Source of the DNA: an uncultured Lachnospiraceae bacterium | GTDB taxonomy: Bacteria > Bacillota > Clostridia > Lachnospirales > Lachnospiraceae | Assembly: GCA_905236275.1 (NCBI GenBank) | Contig: CAJOPI010000221.1 | Location: 1-12,668 of the forward strand | Length of the DNA: 12,668 nt | Direction: 5' to 3' | Part shown: positions 6,175-12,668 of the stretch, one piece after another | Layout: every line of letters begins with the position of its first letter | Position numbering within the stretch: the stretch's first letter is position 1 | Program-made: the position numbers and the translations under genes | Notes under the pieces: generated by a model | What the model was told of the DNA's origin: nothing | The model's input: the letters and a program-made list of their open reading frames with translations, nothing else | Databases searched by the model: none

Positions 6175-8301
6175 TCAAAGCTTGAATCTGCCGACTATTT
6201 CCGTAAGTCCGCCAGCTGTAAGCTGCTGCTTTGTAGCCGTATCCGCAACAGACTCAACCGATTCCACAACGGCATTTATCGAGTCGGTAATCTCGGCACT
6301 GTTGCTTGAGGTCTCCTGCGAGCTCTCTGCAATGTTCTGGACCGCTTTGTTTACCTCTTCCATATTGTTACCGATACTTTCAGTCATATCGTCAATCCTG
6401 TCAGCAAGATTTCCGAAAAGCTCCGCATCACGTCCATATTGCTGACCTATTTCGACAAAATTGCTGTAATCAGGTGCTACCGTATCCTTCAGGAAATCAA
6501 GAAGCTTATTCGAACCGTCTGCAAGCTCTGAGAAAGCACCCTGTATTTCGTCGATCGTTTCCTGAATTTCATTAACGGTATCATCGGTTTCAGTGGCAAG
6601 CTTTCCGATTTCCTCTGCAACGACTGCAAAGCCCTTTCCTGCCTCTCCTGCCCTTGCTGCCTCTATCGATGCATTAAGCGAAAGGAGATTGATCTGCGAA
6701 GAGATTTCCGAAATCGAGGTTGCAAGAGTTCCGATCTTCGATACTATTTCAGCCTTTGCCGATGCAGCTTCGATATCAGCCTGACGCACCTGCGCTACCC
6801 TTATCGCCTCATCGCTCGAACGCTGGCTGTCGTCTATGATCTTCCTTGCGCGTTCCCTTATCTTTACGACTTCTCCCTTTGCTTCTTCCGTCTGCTTTAC
6901 AAGTCCCTGAACAGAATCATTGACCTCCTGTACCGATGCGCTTACCTGCTCTGTTGCCGCGCCTGCCGACATCATCGCATCGTTTACAGCCTCCATGTTT
7001 CCCTGTATCTTCTGGAACTCTGCAGATAATTCCTCACTCATTGCCCCGAGTGTCGTGGAAGAATCATTTATACTGCCCGCTTCCCTCGCAATACTGCTGA
7101 TAACGTCCTTATTAGCCGACAGCATCTTATTCATCGAATGACCCATCTGGGCAAGTTCATCATTTCCCTTAACCTTCAAAGGCTCTACCGTAAAGTCGCC
7201 CTCTGCAAGTGTATCTGAAAACGACTTAACCTTTGCAATTATGGTTGTCATATTATTTATAACGAAGAATATTGCAACTCCGAAGATAATAACCATGATT
7301 GCGGAGAATATCGACATTTTCAGTCCGAGACCTTCGGAATTTGCGGTTATCTCACTTTCAGGAAGAAGCCCCAGCAGCTTCCAGTTGACATCCGGAACTG
7401 TCTGCCACATAAGATTCCACTGTTTTCCGTTTATATTGATCACAGCATCGCCGTTCTCTTCAGCGCTAATCCTGTCAGCATATTCTGAAAGATTCCCTAT
7501 CGCAGAATCTGCAATATAAAGTTCAGCAGTCTTGCAGTCCTCCTTGGGATTAACTATAAATTTCCCTGAAGAGGTTGTCATCAACGCATAGCCTTCTTTT
7601 CCTATCTGCAATTCGTTTACAAAAGTTTCCAGCGCAGACAGATCCACATCAACCGTAACCACGCCCCTGAAAACCTTATCCTTAAGCATGGGAGCAGAAC
7701 AGGATGCCATTACGGTACCCGAAGTCGGATCGTAGTAGGGGTCTGTAAAATGCGCATCTATGACCGTCATGTCCTTTACCGCGGTATAATACTCCTCGTT
7801 AAAGTAGTCATAGTCGCCATTTGAATAATCCCAGGTCTCCACAACTTCACCGTTATCGTTATACCAGTAAGGACCATAATATTCCTGAGTCTTGTCGTAG
7901 ATATATGGCTCAAACCAGAGTCCGCAGCCGTTTACCATATCGTCGTGCTGTATCATTCCGCTTACTGACAGAAGAAAATCGGACAGTTCAAGTTTTTCGA
8001 AATTCTTTCCATAAATGTTAGCAAGGTCTATCGCCGACATTCTTATCTGCTCTAAATCCTTGCGCATTCTCATCGCGCTTGAATCGAGCGCATTTACCTG
8101 TGCCAAAGCCGTAAGCTCTGCACTCTCACTTTTCATACTTGATACGCAGACCAGTGTAAGTATTATAAAGCCCACAATTATCACAGGCAGAATCGTACAT
8201 AGCATTTTAATCTTAATGCTCGTCCGTCTTTTACTCTTTTCTTTTGCCTTTTGCTGAACTACCCCGCTGCTTTCGTTTTTCATGTTTTCAGTATTATCCA
8301 T
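6175..8301 (-). CDS. Methyl-accepting chemotaxis protein with dCACHE-type sensor
   Basis: A 708-residue chemoreceptor from ATG 8301, preceded by a strong AAGGGGGAG site. A basic cytoplasmic tail (1-32) leads to TM1 (33-54), an extracellular sensor of about 270 residues, TM2 (about 328-350), HAMP (about 352-404) and a long cytoplasmic signalling coiled coil. The hairpin tip carries the hallmark core [20 protein letters not shown] (541-560), which binds CheA and CheW. The sensor has double-CACHE hallmarks (WFEPYIYD near 129-136, [16 protein letters not shown] at 185-200), typical of receptors for amino acids or other small solutes; the ligand is not deducible. No CheR-docking pentapeptide is seen at the C-terminus (GRFKL). 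It is monocistronic, with its own sigma-28-like promoter, implying that the host swims. Confidence 0.95.
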   Translation of the reverse strand: MDNTENMKNESSGVVQQKAKEKSKRRTSIKIKMLCTILPVIIVGFIILTLVCVSSMKSESAELTALAQVNALDSSAMRMRKDLEQIRMSAIDLANIYGKNFEKLELSDFLLSVSGMIQHDDMVNGCGLWFEPYIYDKTQEYYGPYWYNDNGEVVETWDYSNGDYDYFNEEYYTAVKDMTVIDAHFTDPYYDPTSGTVMASCSAPMLKDKVFRGVVTVDVDLSALETFVNELQIGKEGYALMTTSSGKFIVNPKEDCKTAELYIADSAIGNLSEYADRISAEENGDAVININGKQWNLMWQTVPDVNWKLLGLLPESEITANSEGLGLKMSIFSAIMVIIFGVAIFFVINNMTTIIAKVKSFSDTLAEGDFTVEPLKVKGNDELAQMGHSMNKMLSANKDVISSIAREAGSINDSSTTLGAMSEELSAEFQKIQGNMEAVNDAMMSAGAATEQVSASVQEVNDSVQGLVKQTEEAKGEVVKIRERARKIIDDSQRSSDEAIRVAQVRQADIEAASAKAEIVSKIGTLATSISEISSQINLLSLNASIEAARAGEAGKGFAVVAEEIGKLATETDDTVNEIQETIDEIQGAFSELADGSNKLLDFLKDTVAPDYSNFVEIGQQYGRDAELFGNLADRIDDMTESIGNNMEEVNKAVQNIAESSQETSSNSAEITDSINAVVESVESVADTATKQQLTAGGLTEIVGRFKL

Positions 8302-8350
8302 AACGTCTCCCCCTTGGATTTGGAAAATAAAGGTTATCCCTCTACTTTCT

Positions 8351-8377
8351 CTATCGGCATCTTACGGACAAAATATA
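8351..8377 (-). promoter_or_regulatory. Sigma-28 (SigD/FliA)-like promoter for the chemoreceptor gene
   Basis: The minus strand reads TATA, 15 bases, then GCCGATAG (8358-8351). The SigD/FliA consensus is TAAA, about 15 bases, then GCCGATAT/A, so the -10 matches at seven of eight positions and the -35 at three of four. Initiation would fall near 8344, about 43 bases before the start codon. Control by the flagellar sigma factor is what is expected for a chemoreceptor. Confidence 0.65.
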
Positions 8378-8395
8378 ATGGTATAAAGTCTAAAA

Positions 8396-8412
8396 TTTGA
8401 GATGTTCTCAAA
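8396..8412. terminator. Seven-pair palindrome after mfd; weak terminator or operator
   Basis: TTTGAGA-TGT-TCTCAAA is a perfect inverted repeat with a three-base loop, 10 bases past the mfd stop. On the minus strand it is followed by only four T residues, so as a terminator it is weak. It also lies just upstream of the chemoreceptor promoter, where it could act as a protein-binding site. Confidence 0.35.
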
Positions 8413-8422
8413 AAAGGCCAAG

Positions 8423-11400
8423 CTATAAGAGCAATTTCATTTCTTCAAGAACCCTGCGGGAGATATTTATAAAATCATCTCTTTCATCCCTGCCTTTTTT
8501 ATAGATGAATATCGGCTTTCCTGCCGCCTTGAAGTTCAGGGCTCCATCGAATTTATCAAGCAGCGGTTCTATATTTGCCGGGTTTAGTCTTGCCTCACCG
8601 TAGATTTCGAAAATGACTGTCGTTTCCCTCGCCGAAAGACGCTCTATATATACCTTATGCGCCATTTCCCTAAGCAGTGAAACGTTGATAAGGTTCTCTA
8701 CAGGTTTTGGAAGCTTACCGAAACGGTCCAAAAGCTCATCCCTCATATCCTGAGCCTCTTCTTCCGATTCCAGCGACGCAATCCTTCTGTAAAGCTCCAG
8801 CTTCTGATTTTCGTTTTTCACATAACTGTTCGGAAGAAAAGCATCCTGGTTTATATCGATGGTGGTATCAAATTCAGGCTTAATCTCCTCGCCCTTTTCA
8901 TGCTTTACGGCAAGGTCAAGCATTTTGCAGTAGAGATCATAACCGACAGCTTCCATGTGACCATGCTGCTCTGCTCCGAGAACATTTCCTGCACCGCGTA
9001 TTTCCAGGTCTTTCATGGCAATCCTGAAACCGCTTCCGAGGTCGGTAAATTCCCTTATCGCCGCAAGCCTCTTTTCTGCCGTTTCCTTTAGCATTACATC
9101 TCTTTTATACATAAGGAATGCATAAGCCGTCCTGTTTGATCTTCCCACGCGTCCTCTCAGCTGGTAGAGCTGCGAAAGCCCCATTCTGTCTGCATCTGAA
9201 ATTATCATGGTATTTACGTTTGGGATATCGATTCCGGTCTCTATTATCGTCGTCGACACGAGCACATCAATTTCTCCATTTATGAAATCGCTCATGATGT
9301 CCTCAAGTTCCCGCTCTCTCATCTGACCATGTGCGAAGGAAACCACAGCATCAGGAACAAGTCTTCGAATTCTCGAAGCCACGTCAGCAATATCATTCAC
9401 GCGGTTATAGACATAGTAAACCTGTCCGCCCCTGCTAATTTCGCGGCTTATCGCCTCTCTCACCATCTCATCGGAATACTCCATGATAAAGGTCTGTATT
9501 GGCATTCTCTCCTGCGGAGCCTCTTCTAAAACACTCATGTCCCTTATTCCCACGAGGCTCATGTGCAGGGTTCTCGGTATTGGCGTTGCGGACAGTGCGA
9601 TAACATCAACATTTCTCCGCATTTCCTTTATCCGTTCCTTATGTGTTACGCCGAAGCGCTGCTCCTCATCGATTACGAGAAGTCCCAGGTTCTTAAATTC
9701 AACATCCTTTGACAATAGCCTGTGCGTACCGATGACCACATCCACAAGACCTTTTTTTAAGTCAGCTATGGTCTTCCTGTTTTCCGCAGCAGACCTGAAA
9801 CGGCAAAGCAAGGCTACATTTACCGGATAGTCCTTCATCCTCTCCGAAAGCGTGTGATAATGCTGCTCCGCAAGAATAGTCGTAGGAACAAGAAAAGCTG
9901 CCTGCTTGTTTTCCTGCACAGCTTTGAAGGCTGCCCTTATCGCAACCTCTGTCTTTCCAAAGCCCACATCACCGCAGATAAGCCTGTCCATGATCTTCCG
10001 GCTCTCCATGTCATGTTTTACAGCCTCGATAGCCATAATCTGGTCGTCCGTTTCCTCGAAAGGAAACATTTCCTCGAACTCCCGCTGCCATACGGTATCC
10101 GCCCCGTATGCATAACCCTCTGCCTTCTGTCTCTCCGCATAAAGCTCCACAAGCTTCTTCGCCACTCCCTCGACAGAGGTTCTGACCTTTGCCTTAGTCC
10201 TGCTCCATTCCTTGTCTCCAAGCTTATTTAATTTAGGCTTTTTCTCCGCATCCTTCGAAGCATATTTCTGTAAAACGTCAAGATTGGAAGCTATGACATA
10301 AACACTTGAATCGTCGCGATAAGAGATTTTTACGTAATCCCTTGTAATCCCGTCAATTTCAATATGTTCAATTCCCTGATATACTCCAAGTCCATAGCTC
10401 TCGTGAATGACATAGTCACCCACAGTAAGATCCGTAAAACTCGAAATATGTTCACCCTCGTAGCTATAACGTTTCTTCTTTTTCTTCTTTCTGACCGTCC
10501 CAAAAATATCACTTTCAGAAATAACAGCAAAACGGATATCGGGATATTCGAATCCCGCTGAAATATTCCCGTTGGCTGTCATTATCTCGCCATCCTTCAG
10601 TTCACGTTCAAAGTTATCGCTGAAAAATGCTTCTATCTCATTTTCCCGAAGATTGTCCGCAAGCCTTTTTGCCCTTGTTGTCGAAGCTGTCAGAAGTATG
10701 ACCTTATATTTATTCTTCCTGAATCTCCGAAGGTCTGTCAAAAGCGACTCAAAGCTTCCATTGTAGGAATTAACCGAATGAATATTTATGCTTAAATGCG
10801 AATGCGCTTTATACTTATCCTGCTTCTGTGCTATCGTTGAAAATGCCGCAGTATGACAGGAGGATATTTTATCAAAAATCTCCTCCGTACCATACAGGAT
10901 ATCGCACTGACCGGGAAGTATATATCCCTGCGCAAGTCTTGCCTTCATGCTTTCTGAAAATTCCATAAAGACCGCCTCGGCCTTTTCTATAAGATGTACC
11001 GGTTCATCCAGAAATATACAGGTATCATCCGCTTCGAAGAAATCAAGGAAAGAATACATTTCTTCAAAAAAGTAGTTGGCAAAGCTTATCATATTTGCCG
11101 CCTGAAGCAGATTTTCCATTTCCTCACTGAATGCATTTATAAGGCTTTTTAGCCTGTGGGCTTCCTCTGTCTTCATTGACCGGCGCAGTGCAGAATAATT
11201 TTTCTCGAAGTCTTTTTTTATCCTTTCCATTCCTTCGAGCTTCTCGTCCTCTGATAGAACTATCTCACTTGCAGGATATATTTCCGCGGTTTCAACTTCC
11301 TCCACCGACCGCTGGCTTGCCGCATCAAAAAAACGTATGGAACTGATTTCATCTCCCCAGAGCTCTATTCTTATCGGATTGTCCTCTGTAAACGGAAAAA

Positions 11401-11935
11401 CGTCAACTATTCCGCCTCTTACCGCAAACTGTCCCTGCGCTTCAACCTGGGCTGTTCTTTCATATCCGCACTTCGCCAGCTGTTCTGAGAATTTCTTTTC
11501 GCTGATTTCATCATTTACATTTACAACTATTATATTTGACGCAATTAGTTCGAGGCCGGCAATCCTTTCAAGCAGTGCATCTATCGTAGTGATTACCGTA
11601 ACCTGCTCCCCCGACATCAGTGCCTTTATGCAGTTCATCCTTTCACGTACAAGCTGGTTTCCGTTCAGATCTGACTGGTAAAACATCAGATCCCTCGGCG
11701 GATAGTAAACTACCGCGCTGTCATAGACCCGATAGTCGGAATAGAGTGCTCTCGCCTTTAATTCATCCGAGGTTACTATTATCCGGAAATCTTTATCCCT
11801 GCCGAGGACTGACATGAGGTTCGGCTTTGCAGCATCCACGCAGCCCTCGATTTCGACAACACCTTTTACTGCCAAAGCATTGCTTATTTCTTCAAATACC
11901 GCTGATTTTCCGACCGGTGTTTCAAAGGATTTCAT
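8423..11935 (-). CDS. mfd: Transcription-repair coupling factor Mfd
   Basis: A full-length Mfd of 1170 residues, in the usual size range. It uses ATP to push RNA polymerase off DNA lesions and recruits UvrA, coupling transcription to nucleotide excision repair. The N-terminal third is the UvrB-like, UvrA-binding part (PPRDLMFYQSDL near 79-90; GQFAVRGGIVDVFPF near 168-182). A CarD-like RNA-polymerase interaction domain lies at about 499-560 (VGDYVIHESYGLGVYQGIE). The RecG-like motor has Walker A GDVGFGKTE (655-663), DEEQ box (756-759), SATPIPRT (783-790), STTIIETGIDIPN (894-906) and QLRGRVGRSN (925-934). A C-terminal D7-type region follows. A lysine-rich run (483-488) sits in the linker before the polymerase-binding domain. 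It starts six bases after the pth stop, with a modest GGGTGAG site overlapping that stop, so translational coupling is likely. Confidence 0.98.
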   Translation of the reverse strand: MKSFETPVGKSAVFEEISNALAVKGVVEIEGCVDAAKPNLMSVLGRDKDFRIIVTSDELKARALYSDYRVYDSAVVYYPPRDLMFYQSDLNGNQLVRERMNCIKALMSGEQVTVITTIDALLERIAGLELIASNIIVVNVNDEISEKKFSEQLAKCGYERTAQVEAQGQFAVRGGIVDVFPFTEDNPIRIELWGDEISSIRFFDAASQRSVEEVETAEIYPASEIVLSEDEKLEGMERIKKDFEKNYSALRRSMKTEEAHRLKSLINAFSEEMENLLQAANMISFANYFFEEMYSFLDFFEADDTCIFLDEPVHLIEKAEAVFMEFSESMKARLAQGYILPGQCDILYGTEEIFDKISSCHTAAFSTIAQKQDKYKAHSHLSINIHSVNSYNGSFESLLTDLRRFRKNKYKVILLTASTTRAKRLADNLRENEIEAFFSDNFERELKDGEIMTANGNISAGFEYPDIRFAVISESDIFGTVRKKKKKKRYSYEGEHISSFTDLTVGDYVIHESYGLGVYQGIEHIEIDGITRDYVKISYRDDSSVYVIASNLDVLQKYASKDAEKKPKLNKLGDKEWSRTKAKVRTSVEGVAKKLVELYAERQKAEGYAYGADTVWQREFEEMFPFEETDDQIMAIEAVKHDMESRKIMDRLICGDVGFGKTEVAIRAAFKAVQENKQAAFLVPTTILAEQHYHTLSERMKDYPVNVALLCRFRSAAENRKTIADLKKGLVDVVIGTHRLLSKDVEFKNLGLLVIDEEQRFGVTHKERIKEMRRNVDVIALSATPIPRTLHMSLVGIRDMSVLEEAPQERMPIQTFIMEYSDEMVREAISREISRGGQVYYVYNRVNDIADVASRIRRLVPDAVVSFAHGQMRERELEDIMSDFINGEIDVLVSTTIIETGIDIPNVNTMIISDADRMGLSQLYQLRGRVGRSNRTAYAFLMYKRDVMLKETAEKRLAAIREFTDLGSGFRIAMKDLEIRGAGNVLGAEQHGHMEAVGYDLYCKMLDLAVKHEKGEEIKPEFDTTIDINQDAFLPNSYVKNENQKLELYRRIASLESEEEAQDMRDELLDRFGKLPKPVENLINVSLLREMAHKVYIERLSARETTVIFEIYGEARLNPANIEPLLDKFDGALNFKAAGKPIFIYKKGRDERDDFINISRRVLEEMKLLL

Positions 11936-11941
11936 CTTTTC

Positions 11942-12505
11942 TCACCCATTGTATTTATTCATTGCTGTGTCTGTTCCTTCTGTCATTACCGAAACCACAG
12001 CGTTTGCCGCCCTTATTTTTGCCTCCGCCGTCAGTTCCTCTGACTCTTCGTCAAAAGGTGCCAGCACCCAGTCAGCAAGATCCCAGCCATGAGGCTTTGC
12101 ACCGACACCTATCTTCACCCTTGAAAAAGCGTCTGTTCCGAGTCTTGCGATTATGTTTTTCAGTCCGTTATGACCGCCGGCACTTCCTTTTGCCCTGACT
12201 CTTATACGCCCGGGATCAAGGTCTATATCGTCGGAGACAACTATCAGTTCTTCATCGGGATTTATTTTATAGTAGTTTACTATTTCTGCAATGGCTTCAC
12301 CACTCAGATTCATGAATGTAAGCGGCTTCACCAGCAGGACTTTTTCTCCTTCTATCATTCCCTTTCCACAAGCGGCATGATGTTTTTCAAAATCTATGGC
12401 TATTCCGTATTTATCCGCAAGAATATCTATTGTGTCGAAGCCTACGTTGTGTTTGGTTCCTCTGTATTTCGGTCCGGGGTTGCCTAATCCGGCTATTACG
12501 TACAT
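11942..12505 (-). CDS. pth: Peptidyl-tRNA hydrolase
   Basis: A 187-residue cytosolic enzyme that cleaves the ester bond of peptidyl-tRNAs dropped by stalled ribosomes, freeing tRNA. All family motifs are present: GLGNPGPKYRGTKHNVGFD (6-24, catalytic His19 and Asn9), KPLTFMNLSGEA (60-71, Asn66), VSDDIDLDPGRIRVR (90-104, catalytic Asp92) and GSAGGHNGLKNI (107-118, Asn113). Length is normal. The start ATG 12505 has AGAAAGGT seven bases upstream. The gene order pth-mfd is the common Firmicutes arrangement (pth is spoVC in Bacillus), and only six bases separate the two genes. Confidence 0.98.
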   Translation of the reverse strand: MYVIAGLGNPGPKYRGTKHNVGFDTIDILADKYGIAIDFEKHHAACGKGMIEGEKVLLVKPLTFMNLSGEAIAEIVNYYKINPDEELIVVSDDIDLDPGRIRVRAKGSAGGHNGLKNIIARLGTDAFSRVKIGVGAKPHGWDLADWVLAPFDEESEELTAEAKIRAANAVVSVMTEGTDTAMNKYNG

Positions 12506-12522
12506 ATATATTACCTTTCTAA

Positions 12523-12535
12523 ATTCATCATTATA
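12523..12535 (-). promoter_or_regulatory. Possible -10 box for the pth-mfd operon
   Basis: TATAAT on the minus strand (12535 to 12530) lies about 25 bases upstream of the pth start, predicting a leader of under 20 bases. No convincing -35 is at the right distance. A second TATAAT (12582 to 12577) has TTGACC only nine bases further upstream, too close for a normal promoter. Which of these is used is unclear. Confidence 0.3.
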
Positions 12536-12594
12536 GTGACGCTGTCAGATTGAATTTCCGCAAAAAACTTTTCATTATTATATGATGTTAAGGT

Positions 12595-12642
12595 CAAAAG
12601 TGATGCCAGGGATTGTTCCGCACTTCGTGCTCCCACAATCCC
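12595..12642. repeat. Palindromic intergenic repeat, copy 2
   Basis: The first 28 bases match 2242-2269 at 26 positions. Here the repeat continues into a nested palindrome: GGGATTGT (12609-12616) pairs with ACAATCCC (12635-12642), and inside it GCAC (12620-12623) pairs with GTGC (12627-12630) around TTC, with small TCC/TCCC internal loops. The result is a compact REP-like hairpin upstream of pth. No T-run follows on the minus strand, so it does not look like a simple terminator there. Confidence 0.6.
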
Positions 12643-12668
12643 ACCCAATATTCGTGTTCTCGTGGTGC

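Noticed and set aside
8900..11935. Many plus-strand frames of 60-125 codons opposite mfd
   Set aside because: All are antisense to the well-conserved mfd reading frame and show no domain.
12577..12597. TTGACC and TATAAT upstream of pth as a sigma-A promoter
   Set aside because: The spacing is only nine bases, far short of the 16-18 needed.
12603..12668. Plus-strand open frame beginning ATGCCAGGG and running off the right edge
   Set aside because: It coincides with a palindromic repeat, has no ribosome binding site and no recognisable protein motif.

Overview
The window looks like a chromosomal segment of a Gram-positive anaerobe, most likely a motile Lachnospiraceae-type member of the Clostridia (Bacillota). 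The reasons are moderate-to-low GC, purine-rich ribosome binding sites before most genes, the pth-mfd gene pair in Firmicutes order, a Firmicutes-style transcription-terminating FMN riboswitch, and a chemoreceptor gene behind a sigma-D/sigma-28-like promoter. The taxon is an inference; no rRNA is present.

Layout. (1) Positions 1-2204, minus strand, hold most of a gene fusing an APC-family amino acid permease to a sensor histidine kinase; it runs off the left edge. (2) A divergent promoter region (2205-2426) separates it from a three-gene plus-strand operon, 2427-5673. The operon encodes a CitE-like carbon-carbon bond lyase, a PRTase_2-TRSP phosphoribosyltransferase and a StiP/PRTase_1 protein with a Pelota-like C-terminal domain. 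These three families are known from the biosynthetic module of tellurite-resistance (Ter) stress operons, thought to make a nucleoside-like compound. Here they stand alone, with no TerD, ATP-grasp or HAD partner in view. (3) Positions 5712-6101, minus strand, hold an apparently intact FMN riboswitch with its terminator, followed by only a 45-codon ORF. That ORF is the start of RibD joined in frame to the end of RibH, so it looks like the scar of a whole riboflavin operon lost by internal deletion. (4) A chemoreceptor gene (6175-8301, minus) has its own flagellar-type promoter. (5) At the right, pth and mfd (12505 to 8423, minus) form a tight housekeeping operon.

How the parts relate. The three operon genes very probably act in one pathway: two have phosphoribosyltransferase signatures, one is a TIM-barrel lyase, and the last two are translationally coupled. 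The permease-kinase reads divergently from the same 222-bp gap, so co-regulation is possible but unproven. pth and mfd are housekeeping genes (peptidyl-tRNA recycling and transcription-coupled repair).

A 28-base sequence occurs twice, upstream of the permease-kinase gene and upstream of pth. The copy by pth is part of a larger palindrome, which suggests a small dispersed intergenic repeat. I saw no tRNA, rRNA, CRISPR array, insertion sequence or phage gene.
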